The notes beneath the pieces are model-generated. The model was not told where the DNA came from, made no database searches, and saw only the letters and a list, made by a program, of their open reading frames with translations. Below are positions 40,546 to 49,147 of a stretch of DNA of 64,000 nucleotides, piece by piece (the stretch's first letter is position 1; every line of letters begins with the position of its first letter). Position numbers and translations under genes: made by a program. The DNA is taken from NCBI RefSeq assembly GCF_001687105.1, contig NZ_CP014595.1:1426001-1490000 (forward strand), read 5' to 3'. The DNA is from Salipiger sp. CCB-MM3 (GTDB lineage: Bacteria > Pseudomonadota > Alphaproteobacteria > Rhodobacterales > Rhodobacteraceae).

Positions 40546-41766
40546 TCAGCCGACGGCGAGCGCAGCCTCGGCACCCTCGGAGGGCGCGGTCTGAGACGCC
40601 TGCTGTCTGCGGGCCACCTGTTCGTGCAAAAGCTCGGCGACGCGCGCGCCCCATGCGTCCCAGTTCAGCCGCTGCTCGTATTCGGTGCGGGTGCTGCGCG
40701 TCAGATCCGCGTAGCGTCCGGGCGCATCGAGGCAGCCGAGGATCCGCGCGGCGAACTCTTCGGCGCCACTGCCCGGCGGCAGCGCAAAGCCGTTGATCCC
40801 ATCGCGCACCGGCACGCCGCCGATGCGCAGGCACAGCGAGGGCACGCCATGCGCCGACGCCTCACAGAAGGCGAACCCGTAGCTTTCGAAGCTCGGCATC
40901 ACCACGAAATGGGCGCGGGCGTAGAGCTGCTGGAACAGCTCCGCCTGCGCGGGCACGGATTTGTCGAGCTGCGGGTGCACCTCCACATGCGGCGGGGCGC
41001 TGCCTTCGGGCGGCACGCAGCCGATCACCGTCAGCCGCGCGTCGATGCCGCGTGCGCGCAGCAGCGCGGTGACCTCGAGCGCCAGCGGCCCGCCCTTGGC
41101 CCACCAGTTGCGCCCGACCAGCAGCAGATGCACCGGCTTCGAGCGCGAGATCGCCCGCGGCGCCGGAGCCGGAGGCGGCGCGATATTGGCGCCCCAAGGC
41201 ACCAGCTGCGCCTTGTCGTCAGGCAGGCCATAGCGCGCCTGCGCCGCGTCCATCAGCCATTGCGACGGCCAGAGCAGCAGGTCGGCGCGGCGAAAGACCT
41301 CGGCCTCGGCGCGCTCGACCCAAGCGTCGAACAGCCGCCCGCCGGGGATCAATCCGGGGTGGGCCTGCCCGATCTCCGAGCAGCGGTAGACGCTATGCGT
41401 GGCATCGGAGGTGTAGGCGACCGTCATCGGATAGGGCAGCCGCAGGTCTTTCAGGGCCTGAAACGCATAGGCCCCGAAGAGCACATCGAAACGCTCGCGC
41501 CGCAACGCCGCCTCGATATTCCGCGCCACCACCGAGGACAGCGCCATCTGTGCCCGCCACCGCAGCCGCAAGCTGAGAGCGTCGGGCAGGCGCAGGATCG
41601 CGCGGCGCAGCGGTTCGGCGGCGCCCCAGCCGGTGGGCAGGATGGTCACCTCTCCGGCGTGGTCACGCAGCGCATCGTGAATCCGCGCGTTGCCGCCGGA
41701 ATAGAGGTTCCGGTCGAGCGGCGAGAAATCACTCAGATAGGCGATCTTGAGAGCGCGTTGGGCCAT
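40546..41766 (-). CDS. Glycosyltransferase family 4 protein
   Basis: A 406-aa GT-B fold transferase starting MAQRALKIAYLSDFSPLDRN. The C-terminal nucleotide-sugar half has VHLLLVGRNWWAKGGPLALE and ARAHFVVMPSFESYGFAFCE (the E-x7-E region of GT4), followed by ASAHGVPSLCLRIGGVPV. The N-terminal half contains DVLFGAYAFQALKDLRLPYP and LLLWPSQWLMDAA. Donor and acceptor are unknown. It stands at the left border of the glycan locus, transcribed away from the polymerase gene across a 308-nt shared upstream region. An in-frame ATG 17 codons upstream exists but looks like leader sequence. Confidence 0.87.
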   Translation of the reverse strand: MAQRALKIAYLSDFSPLDRNLYSGGNARIHDALRDHAGEVTILPTGWGAAEPLRRAILRLPDALSLRLRWRAQMALSSVVARNIEAALRRERFDVLFGAYAFQALKDLRLPYPMTVAYTSDATHSVYRCSEIGQAHPGLIPGGRLFDAWVERAEAEVFRRADLLLWPSQWLMDAAQARYGLPDDKAQLVPWGANIAPPPAPAPRAISRSKPVHLLLVGRNWWAKGGPLALEVTALLRARGIDARLTVIGCVPPEGSAPPHVEVHPQLDKSVPAQAELFQQLYARAHFVVMPSFESYGFAFCEASAHGVPSLCLRIGGVPVRDGINGFALPPGSGAEEFAARILGCLDAPGRYADLTRSTRTEYEQRLNWDAWGARVAELLHEQVARRQQASQTAPSEGAEAALAVG

Positions 41767-42074
41767 GGGTCTCGTTCTACACGTCAGCCGGATATCCCCC
41801 AAATCCTGCGCGAACAATCGGGCGTTACCGCGGCGCTATGGGAACAATCCGGTGACTTTTGCCGAGATTGAATAAACCCCGGCGCCGCAAAACATCTCCC
41901 CCCGGCCCAAGCTCCGCCACGATTGTGCCAATTCTGCCAGCTAGAGCAGGGCAAGGCCCCGGTGGCAGGCGACAGCGCCACGCGGGACTGATATGTTGAG
42001 CGGATGGTCTTGCGGCATGGGGGTGCCGCCCGTCCCTGTCCAGAGTAAGCGTTTCACGAGCATCGCGACCCGGT
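41767..42074. promoter_or_regulatory. Divergent upstream region of the glycan locus
   Basis: This 308-nt gap separates the GT4 gene (minus) from the Wzy-like gene (plus). It contains GAACAATC at 41812-41819 and 41842-41849, exactly 30 bp apart, plus an inverted GATTGTGCC at 41921. No small gene or strong terminator is visible; it presumably carries both promoters. Confidence 0.5.
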
Positions 42075-43469
42075 ATGCCCAACCCTCTTGCCTTTCTGAT
42101 GCTGGCGCTCTGGCCGATCGTGACGATTGTGCTGTTCCGCCGCATGGCGCCCGACCGGGCGCTGATCCTGGCATTGCTGGTGGGCTATCTGTTCCTGCCC
42201 GAGCCGCCCGCAGTCTTCGACCTGCCGATGTTCCCGCCGTTGACCAAGCACAATATCCCGGCGCTCGCCGCCTTTGCCTTTTGCCTCTGGCGTTATGGCA
42301 TGCCGGGCGGGCTGCTGCCGCAGTCGATGATGGGGAAGGTGCTGCTGATCACCTATGTGGTCTCGCCGGTGATGACCGTGGTGACCAACACCGAGCCGGT
42401 GTTCTTTGGCCAGATCGGCCTGCCCGGGCTGGGCATCAAGGACGCGGTGGCGCTGGTGCTGCAACAGTTCCTGATCGTCCTGCCCTTCCTGCTGGCGCGG
42501 CAGTTCCTCGTGCAGGGCGGCTCGCAGCGGCGGCTGCTGGTGGCGCTGATCTGGGGCGGGGTGGTCTATACGCTGCCGATGCTGATCGAGCTGCGCATGT
42601 CGCCGCAGCTGAACAACTGGGTCTACGGCTATTACCAGCACCTCTTTGCCCAATCGGTGCGCTCTGACGGCTACCGGCCTGTGGTGTTCCTCTACCATGG
42701 GCTCTGGGTCGCTTTCTTCATGATGACCGCCACCGTCTCGGCCTGGGCGCTGTGGCGAACCGAGCGCAACGGCAAGATGCTAATGATCGCGCTGTGGCTG
42801 ACGCTGATCCTCGTGCTGGCGAAATCGCTGGGGGCGCTGATCTTTGCCATCGTGCTGATCCCCTCGGTGCTGTTCCTGAGCCGCTTGGGGCAAATCCGCG
42901 TCGCCATCCTGATCGGCATGGTCGCGATCACCTATCCGGTGATGAAGGGCACGCATCTAATCCCCGAAGAGCGCCTGCTCACCCAGATCGCCAAGATCGA
43001 TCAGGAACGCGCCTATTCGCTCGACTTCCGCTTCGACAATGAAAACACGCTGCTCGAGCGCGCCTACGAGAAACCCGTCTTCGGCTGGGGCAGTTGGGGG
43101 CGCAACCACATCCTCGATCCGGTCAGCGGCAATATCCTGACGGTGACCGACGGGCGCTGGATCATCGTCATCGGCGTCTATGGATGGGTCGGTTTCCTTG
43201 CCGAGTTCGGGCTGATCCTGCTGCCGCTGATCCTGCTCTGGCGCGAAAGCACCGCCGCGAACGAGGATATCATTACCCCCTTCATCGCGCCTTTGTCGCT
43301 GCTGCTGGCGATCAACCTCTCGGACATGGTGCCCAATGCCACGCTCACGCCGCTCACATGGCTCGTCGCAGGCTCGCTCACCGGCTATGCCGAGGCGCTG
43401 CGCGCCGGGCGGCTGAACCGCGCTTCGGTCGAGCAGTCGCGAGCGCTGAAATGGCAGTCCATTCTCTGA
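42075..43469 (+). CDS. O-antigen ligase/Wzy-type polymerase-like membrane protein
   Basis: A 464-aa inner-membrane protein with about eleven hydrophobic segments, beginning NPLAFLMLALWPIVTIVLFR. A large loop in the second half (about residues 295-360, from THLIPEERLLTQIAKIDQER to GWGSWGRNHILDP) and the short motif RAYEKPVFGWGSWGRN resemble the ligase/polymerase (Wzy_C) family, where a periplasmic loop holds catalytic Arg or His residues. It probably polymerises or ligates lipid-linked glycan on the periplasmic face. The start at ATG 42075 has a weak ribosome-binding site. The next glycosyltransferase gene starts 4 nt after its stop. Confidence 0.78.
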   Translation: MPNPLAFLMLALWPIVTIVLFRRMAPDRALILALLVGYLFLPEPPAVFDLPMFPPLTKHNIPALAAFAFCLWRYGMPGGLLPQSMMGKVLLITYVVSPVMTVVTNTEPVFFGQIGLPGLGIKDAVALVLQQFLIVLPFLLARQFLVQGGSQRRLLVALIWGGVVYTLPMLIELRMSPQLNNWVYGYYQHLFAQSVRSDGYRPVVFLYHGLWVAFFMMTATVSAWALWRTERNGKMLMIALWLTLILVLAKSLGALIFAIVLIPSVLFLSRLGQIRVAILIGMVAITYPVMKGTHLIPEERLLTQIAKIDQERAYSLDFRFDNENTLLERAYEKPVFGWGSWGRNHILDPVSGNILTVTDGRWIIVIGVYGWVGFLAEFGLILLPLILLWRESTAANEDIITPFIAPLSLLLAINLSDMVPNATLTPLTWLVAGSLTGYAEALRAGRLNRASVEQSRALKWQSIL

Positions 43470-43473
43470 CCTG

Positions 43474-44787
43474 ATGCCCAAGCTCGCTGTGATGTCCTCC
43501 TCCCGTAAACCCCGCGTTCTGGCCATCGCCGAGGCCGCCAACCCCGAGTGGGTCAGCGTGCCGTTGGTCGGCTGGTCGCTGGCCGCTGCGCTGCGCGAGG
43601 TGGCCGAGGTGCATCTGGTCACGCAGGTGCGCAACCGCGAGGCACTGCTGCGCGCCGGGCTGACCGAGGGCCGCGAGTTCACCGCGATCGATTCCGAAGC
43701 CTTCGCCCGCCCGATGTGGAAGCTCGCCGAGGCTTTGCGTATGGGCGAGGGCAAAGGCTGGACCATGGTGCAGGCGATCAGCGCGCTGAGCTACCCGTGG
43801 TTCGAGCGGCTGGTCTGGCAGCGCTTCGGCGCCGAGATCACCGCGGGCGAGTGGGACATCGTGCACCGCATCACCCCGCTCAGCCCCACCACCGCCTCGC
43901 CGCTGGCCGGACGCTGCGCCGGGGCCGGCGTGCCCTTCGTGCTTGGGCCTCTGAACGGCGGCGTGCCATGGCCCAAGGGTTTCGACGCCGAGCGGCGGCG
44001 CGAGCACGAATGGCTGAGCTACCTGCGCGGCGCCTACAAGCTGATGCCCGGACGCGGCGCCACGCTGCGCCACGCCAGCGCGATCCTCGCCGGCTCGCGG
44101 CACACCGCCTCGGAAGTGCCCGCGCGCCATGCAGGCAAGCTGGTCTACCTGCCCGAAAACGCCATCGACCCCGCGCGGTTCAACAAGCGCGCCACCCCCG
44201 CGCCGGGCCCGCTGCGCGCGGCATTCGTCGGGCGGCTGGTGCCCTACAAGGGACCGGACATGCTGCTCGAGGCCGCCGCGCCGCTGCTGCGCGACGGGCG
44301 CATGGTGCTCGAGATGATCGGCGACGGGCCGATGCGCGCCACGCTCGAAGCGCGGGCGGCGGATCTGGGCATCGCCGATGCGGTCACCTTCCACGGCTGG
44401 CTCGATCACCGCGCGGTGCAGGATGTGCTCTGCCGCTGCCACCTGCTGCCCTTCCCCTCGATCCGCGAGTTCGGCGGCGGTGTTGTGCTGGAAGCGATGG
44501 CACTGGGGGTGGTGCCGATGGTGGTGGATTACGCCGGCCCGGGCGAGCTGGTCACGCCCGGCACCGGCTTCACGCTGCCCTGCGAGGATCGCGCCGGGAT
44601 CGTCGCCGCATTTGCCGCCGCGCTCGAGCGGCTGGCGCGCGACCCCTCGGGACTGCCAACCATGGCCGATGCGGCGCGCGCGCGCGTCGAGCAGAGTTTC
44701 ACATGGAGCCGGAAGGCGCAGCAGATCGCGCAGGTTTATGAGTGGGCTCTGCAGGGGCGCCCGGGTGCGCCGCCGGACCTCCTGTGA
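43474..44787 (+). CDS. Glycosyltransferase family 4 protein
   Basis: A 437-aa GT-B transferase. The donor-binding half shows LRAAFVGRLVPYKGPDMLLE, VLEMIGDGPMRATLEARAAD, VTFHGWLDHRAVQDVLCRCH and PFPSIREFGGGVVLEAMALG (E-x7-E) followed by VVDYAGPGELV. The N-terminal half has WDIVHRITPLSPTTASPL and FVLGPLNGGVPWPKGF, as seen in EPS glycosyltransferases. It follows the polymerase gene by 4 nt. An alternative ATG at 43492 would remove six residues. Its 3' end overlaps the convergent acyltransferase gene by 89 nt. Confidence 0.88.
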   Translation: MPKLAVMSSSRKPRVLAIAEAANPEWVSVPLVGWSLAAALREVAEVHLVTQVRNREALLRAGLTEGREFTAIDSEAFARPMWKLAEALRMGEGKGWTMVQAISALSYPWFERLVWQRFGAEITAGEWDIVHRITPLSPTTASPLAGRCAGAGVPFVLGPLNGGVPWPKGFDAERRREHEWLSYLRGAYKLMPGRGATLRHASAILAGSRHTASEVPARHAGKLVYLPENAIDPARFNKRATPAPGPLRAAFVGRLVPYKGPDMLLEAAAPLLRDGRMVLEMIGDGPMRATLEARAADLGIADAVTFHGWLDHRAVQDVLCRCHLLPFPSIREFGGGVVLEAMALGVVPMVVDYAGPGELVTPGTGFTLPCEDRAGIVAAFAAALERLARDPSGLPTMADAARARVEQSFTWSRKAQQIAQVYEWALQGRPGAPPDLL

Positions 44788-45286
44788 CCGCCTCGGGCTG
44801 CCACGAGATGATCCGCGCCGGAACCCCGGCCACCACCGCCCCGGCGGGCACATCGCGCGTAACCACCGCATTGGCGCCGATCACCGCGTGATCGCCCACG
44901 GTCAGCGGTCCGATCAGCTTGGCCCCGGCGCCCACGTCCACATGCCCGCCCAACGTCACCGCCCCGGCCAGCGTGACCTGATGAAAGAGCAGGCAGTTGA
45001 CCCCGATCACCGCGTCCGAATGCACCACGATGCCCTGCGGATGCGGCATCCGCAGCCCGCCGCCGATCTCGGTGCCCAGATGAATCTCGCATTGCGTGAT
45101 GACCGACCAGACCCGGTGCACCAGCACCCAGTATTTCGACGCCAGCTTGCCAAACACCCCGCCCCGCGCCCGCGCGGCGCTGTAACGGCGGAGGGCGCGC
45201 AGCAGCTTCTGCCCCGGATCCCAGACCCCGCGCAAATCCTCGCGCGTCCAGTCCGGCACCTGCGCCGAAATCCTCTCACCTGCCAT
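44699..45286 (-). CDS. Hexapeptide-repeat (serine acetyltransferase-type) acyltransferase
   Basis: A 195-aa left-handed beta-helix acyltransferase. Hexapeptide turns run through IHLGTEIGGGLRMPHPQGIV, VHSDAVIGVNCLLFHQVTLA and IGANAVVTRDVPAGAVVAGV followed by PARII. The PHPQGIVVH segment carries the catalytic histidines typical of serine-acetyltransferase-like enzymes; in polysaccharide loci such enzymes O-acetylate sugars. ATG 45286 is preferred over a GTG nine codons upstream. The C-terminal tail of about 25 residues is proline- and alanine-rich and overlaps the 3' end of the convergent GT4 gene by 89 nt. It is probably a glycan modifier rather than a cysteine-biosynthesis enzyme. Confidence 0.83.
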   Translation of the reverse strand: MAGERISAQVPDWTREDLRGVWDPGQKLLRALRRYSAARARGGVFGKLASKYWVLVHRVWSVITQCEIHLGTEIGGGLRMPHPQGIVVHSDAVIGVNCLLFHQVTLAGAVTLGGHVDVGAGAKLIGPLTVGDHAVIGANAVVTRDVPAGAVVAGVPARIISWQPEAVTGGPAAHPGAPAEPTHKPARSAAPSGSM

Positions 45287-45476
45287 GACGGCCCCACCCC
45301 ACTCAAACGCCACAGGTCTGCCCGACCAGCCGACATTCTTGCCCTCGGCTCGCAGTTTCGCAACACTTATGAGGCTAGGATACCCTTAGCCGCCTTTTCC
45401 TTTGCAGCCCGGACAGCGCCGCCGCTATAGTCGGCGCTGTGTTCATGCGGGGCTCATGCGGGGGCGTGAGGCGAGT

Positions 45477-47582
45477 ATGTCATTGTCGAGACCCGGTTTT
45501 CTCATGTCAGAACCCGCCCCACTTTCCAATGCTGCACCGCCCGGACCGGGCGCGCCACAGCCGCTGCACACTCCGATGCCCTACCGCCCCGACATTGACG
45601 GGCTGCGCGCCGTCGCGGTGCTGGCGGTGGTGCTTTATCACTTCGGCCTGCCATGGCTCGGCGGCGGCTTCACCGGCGTCGACGTGTTCTTCGTGATCTC
45701 GGGATTTCTGATCGGCGGCATCCTCTGGCGCGAGCATGAGGCCGAGGGGCGCATCCGCCTCGGCGCCTTCTACCTGCGCCGCTTCCGCCGCCTTGCCCCG
45801 GCCTTCTTTGCCATGGCGCTGATCACCGCCGCGCTTGGCGCCGCGCTGCTGCTGCCCTTCGAGTTCCGCGAGTTCGGCAAGTCGCTGATCGCCGCCACGG
45901 TCTATCTGTCGAATGTGCTCTTCTACAAACAGGCGGGCTATTTCGACACGGGCGCCGAGATGAAGCCACTGCTGCACACGTGGTCTCTGGCGGTCGAAGA
46001 GCAGTTCTATCTTTTCCTGCCGCTGCTGATCGCGCTGCTGTCGCGGCACCGCCAAGTGCTGCTGATGGCGCTGGTGGCGGTCTGGGGCGCCTCTCTGGTC
46101 TCGTCGGTCCTTGCCACGCCCAGCCATCCGGGCGCGGCCTTCTACCTCTTCCCGTTCCGCGCGTGGGAGCTTTTGTCGGGCGTGCTTCTGGCGATCTGGG
46201 GGCTGGAGACCGGGCGCGTCTGGCGCGGCCGCGCGGCGCTCAGCTGGGCCGGGCTGGCGCTCATCGCGGTAAGCGTGACGCTGATCCCGGCCGGGCCGAT
46301 GTTTCCCGGATTGCTCGCCCTGCCGCCGGTGCTGGGCACGGTGCTGTTGATCGCCAATGGCACCGGCGCAAACCCGGTCAACCGCGCGCTGTCGCATCCG
46401 GTGGCGCTGTTCTTCGGACGCATCTCCTACTCGCTCTACCTCTGGCACTGGCCGGTGGTGACGCTGTCGCTCTACCTGCGCGGCAGCTACAGCGGCCCGC
46501 TCGAGGCCGCCGCATGGATCGCGCTGTCGGTGGTGCTGGCGTGGCTCTCCTGGCGCTTCATCGAAATGCCCGTCCGCCGTGCCCGCCTCGCCCCGCCGCT
46601 GGTCTTCGGCGGCACGGCGCTGGCCTCGGCGGCGGCGCTGGCGGTGGGCGGCTGGCTCTATCTCGGCGACGGTCTGGCAGAGCGGTTCGGCCCATCGGTG
46701 CGCCCGCATATCGCCGCCTCGGCGGATTTCCTGCAGGACTGGAGCCGCTGCACCACCCCTGAAAGCGGCCCGCTCATGGGGATCGAGACCTGCCCGATCG
46801 GCCCGGAAGGCGCGCCGCAGGTGCTGGTCTGGGGCGACAGCCATGCGCGCGCCTTCAAAGAGGGGCTCGATCTGGCCGCGCATGAGGCCAATGTGTCCGG
46901 ACTGATCATCTGGCGCGCGGGCTGTCCGCCGCTCTTTGGTCTGCGCAAGAGCGAGAGCGCCGCCACCCCGGCGCAGGATCACGCCTGCACGCAGGCCAAT
47001 CTGCAGATCCGTCAGGCGCTTCCCAGCCTCGACAGCCTGCAGCGCGTGGCGCTGATCGGACGCTGGACCTATTACGCCCATGGCAGCGGCATCGGCCTCG
47101 ACGCGGGCAATAGGATCACCGTCACCCCCACCGATGCGCCGACCCCCGCCGGGGTGCCGCAGGCCAGCATCCTCGCCGAGGCGGAACGCACCACCGTCGC
47201 CGAGCTGCGCGGCCTCGTGCCCGACGTTGTGGTGCTGCGCCAACCGCCCGAGATCCCGGGCTACGACAGCCGCCTCGCCGCGCGTGAGGCCGCCCACGCG
47301 GGCTGGCCGCTGGCCAAGACCCCTGTCACCGCGCCGGACGTGCCGCGCAGCGCTCTGGCGCAGCGCAGCGCCGAGGCAGAAGCGCCGTGGCGCGCCATGG
47401 CCGAGGCCGGACAGATCCGCTGGATCGACACATGGCCCCGCTTCTGCGACGCCGAGGCCTGCCACGCGCTGCACGATGGGCAGGGCTGGTATTTCGACAA
47501 CAACCACATCACCAACGCCGCCGCGCTGGCGCTGCGCGATCTCTTCGGCCCGATCTTCGGCACCAAGGTGGCCGGGCTGTGA
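45477..47582 (+). CDS. OafA/YrhL-type acyltransferase with C-terminal SGNH domain
   Basis: A 701-aa membrane O-acyltransferase. The acyltransferase-3 domain spans about residues 30-380 with YRPDIDGLRAVAVLAVVLYH, FTGVDVFFVISGFLIGGILW and FYLRRFRRLAPAFF, then LLHTWSLAVEEQFYLFLPLL (the H-W-SLAVEEQFY motif). About ten membrane segments follow. The C-terminal periplasmic domain is SGNH-like, with VLVWGDSHARAFKEGL (GDS block) and NNHITNAAALAL (final D/N-H block). Such fusions add acetyl groups to surface polysaccharides. Start ATG 45477 is chosen for the GAGGCGAGT before it; ATG 45504 is an alternative. The stop overlaps the next gene (GTGA). Confidence 0.87.
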   Translation: MSLSRPGFLMSEPAPLSNAAPPGPGAPQPLHTPMPYRPDIDGLRAVAVLAVVLYHFGLPWLGGGFTGVDVFFVISGFLIGGILWREHEAEGRIRLGAFYLRRFRRLAPAFFAMALITAALGAALLLPFEFREFGKSLIAATVYLSNVLFYKQAGYFDTGAEMKPLLHTWSLAVEEQFYLFLPLLIALLSRHRQVLLMALVAVWGASLVSSVLATPSHPGAAFYLFPFRAWELLSGVLLAIWGLETGRVWRGRAALSWAGLALIAVSVTLIPAGPMFPGLLALPPVLGTVLLIANGTGANPVNRALSHPVALFFGRISYSLYLWHWPVVTLSLYLRGSYSGPLEAAAWIALSVVLAWLSWRFIEMPVRRARLAPPLVFGGTALASAAALAVGGWLYLGDGLAERFGPSVRPHIAASADFLQDWSRCTTPESGPLMGIETCPIGPEGAPQVLVWGDSHARAFKEGLDLAAHEANVSGLIIWRAGCPPLFGLRKSESAATPAQDHACTQANLQIRQALPSLDSLQRVALIGRWTYYAHGSGIGLDAGNRITVTPTDAPTPAGVPQASILAEAERTTVAELRGLVPDVVVLRQPPEIPGYDSRLAAREAAHAGWPLAKTPVTAPDVPRSALAQRSAEAEAPWRAMAEAGQIRWIDTWPRFCDAEACHALHDGQGWYFDNNHITNAAALALRDLFGPIFGTKVAGL

Positions 47583-49147
47583 GCCATCCGCTGACCGAAA
47601 CGCTCTGGGATGCCGTGGTCATCGGCACCGGCATCGGCGGCGGCACGCTGGGGCGGGCCTTGGCCGAGGCGGGACAGAAGGTGCTGTTCCTCGAACGCGG
47701 CCCCGCCGGGCAGCGCAGCGCCCGCAACGGCCTGTCCGAGGTGTTCATCCCCGAGGCGCGGCTGGCGCGCGGGCTCTGGCCCGAGCCGCTGCACGCCACG
47801 GTGGACGGGGTGGAAAGCTCCTTCTACGCGCCGCTCGGGGCCGGGCCGGGGGGCAGTTCGGTGTTCTACGCGGCCACGCTGGAACGGCCCGAGCGGCACG
47901 ATCTCGACGATCTGCCCGGCCTGCCGCATCCGGCGGGCGGCTGGCCGGTGGGCTTTGACGCTATGCGCCCATGGTACGACCGCGCCGCCGGGCTCTACCA
48001 TATCCACGGCACTCCCGATCCGCTCTCGCCCGAGCCGCCTTTGCCGCTGGAAGTGCCGCCGCCGCTCACCAGCACCGAAGAGGCGCTGATGGAGGCGCTG
48101 CAGCGCGCCGGGCTGCATCCCTACCACGCCCATACCGCCATCGCGCGCACGCCCGATTGCCTCAACTGCCTCGGCACCAAATGTCCGCGCCACTGCAAGA
48201 TGGACGGGCGCTCCGCCGGGGTCGAACCGGCGCTGAAGACCGGCAATGCCATGCTGCTGGACCGGGCCGAGGTGACGCGGCTGCTGGGATCGGGCGACAC
48301 GGTCGAGGGTGTGGAACTACGCCGCGACGGCGAGACCCATGTGGTCCGCGCCCGCAGCTACGTGCTGGCCGCCGGGGCGCTCAACTCGCCGCGCCTGCTG
48401 CTGGCCTCGGCCTCCGAGGCATGGCCCGAGGGGGCAGCCAACGGCTCGGGCCTCGTCGGGCGTAACCTGATGTTCCACCTCAACGAGATGTTCGCGCTCT
48501 GGCCGCCGCGCGGCACGCCCGACGCGGGGGCGACCAAGGCCATTTCGCTGCGCGATCTCTACCACGCGGGCGGCACCCGCATGGGCACGGTGCAGGCCAT
48601 GGGCATCCGCGCCTCTTATGGCGAGATTGTCTTTTACCTCAACCGGATGCTGGCCCGCTCAAAGCTGCGCCACCTGCCCGGTGCGTCGCAACTGACCCGC
48701 CTGCCCGCCGCCATTGCCGCGCAGCTCTTTGGTCACGCGCAGATCTTTGTCGGCCTGCTCGAAGACCTGCCCTATCCCGAGAACCGCGTGACCTATGATC
48801 CGGCGCAGCCGCAGCGCCTGTCGATCGACTACACGCTGCATCCCGAACTGCTGCAGCGCCGCCGCGCATTTCGCCGCGCCATCAGCCGCGCCCTGAAAGG
48901 CCAACGGCGCGCGTTTCTTGGCGTCGCGCCAGAGCTGAACTTCGGCCATCCCTCCGGCACGCTGCGGTTCGGCACCGACCCGGCCCGCTCGGTGCTGGAT
49001 GCCGAGTGCCGCGCCCATGGGCTGCGCAACCTGCGCGTGGCCGATGCGTCTTTCATGCCCAGTTCGATGGGGGTGAACCCCTCGCTGACCATCGCCGCCA
49101 ACGCCCTGCGGGTGGCCGACTCGCTGCTCAAGGAGCCCCGCCGATGA
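47579..49147 (+). CDS. GMC family FAD-dependent oxidoreductase
   Basis: A 522-aa oxidoreductase starting at GTG 47579, overlapping the acyltransferase stop (GTGA). The FAD-binding motif is AVVIGTGIGGGTLGRALAEA (about 12-31), with a GAGPGGSSVFYAATLERPE segment. A cysteine group CLNCLGTKCPRHCK (about 195-208) is unusual for GMC enzymes and could bind a metal or cluster. The C-terminal active-site block is MGVNPSLTIAANALRVAD, with HPSGTLRFG preceding it. GMC enzymes oxidise alcohol groups, including sugar hydroxyls. The SDR gene downstream overlaps by four bases, suggesting a paired oxidation/reduction of one glycan intermediate. Confidence 0.85.
   Translation: MSHPLTETLWDAVVIGTGIGGGTLGRALAEAGQKVLFLERGPAGQRSARNGLSEVFIPEARLARGLWPEPLHATVDGVESSFYAPLGAGPGGSSVFYAATLERPERHDLDDLPGLPHPAGGWPVGFDAMRPWYDRAAGLYHIHGTPDPLSPEPPLPLEVPPPLTSTEEALMEALQRAGLHPYHAHTAIARTPDCLNCLGTKCPRHCKMDGRSAGVEPALKTGNAMLLDRAEVTRLLGSGDTVEGVELRRDGETHVVRARSYVLAAGALNSPRLLLASASEAWPEGAANGSGLVGRNLMFHLNEMFALWPPRGTPDAGATKAISLRDLYHAGGTRMGTVQAMGIRASYGEIVFYLNRMLARSKLRHLPGASQLTRLPAAIAAQLFGHAQIFVGLLEDLPYPENRVTYDPAQPQRLSIDYTLHPELLQRRRAFRRAISRALKGQRRAFLGVAPELNFGHPSGTLRFGTDPARSVLDAECRAHGLRNLRVADASFMPSSMGVNPSLTIAANALRVADSLLKEPRR

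Noticed and set aside
45507..47507. Minus-strand frame of about 666 codons opposite the OafA-type acyltransferase
   Set aside because: Antisense shadow of a gene with clear acyltransferase and SGNH motifs.
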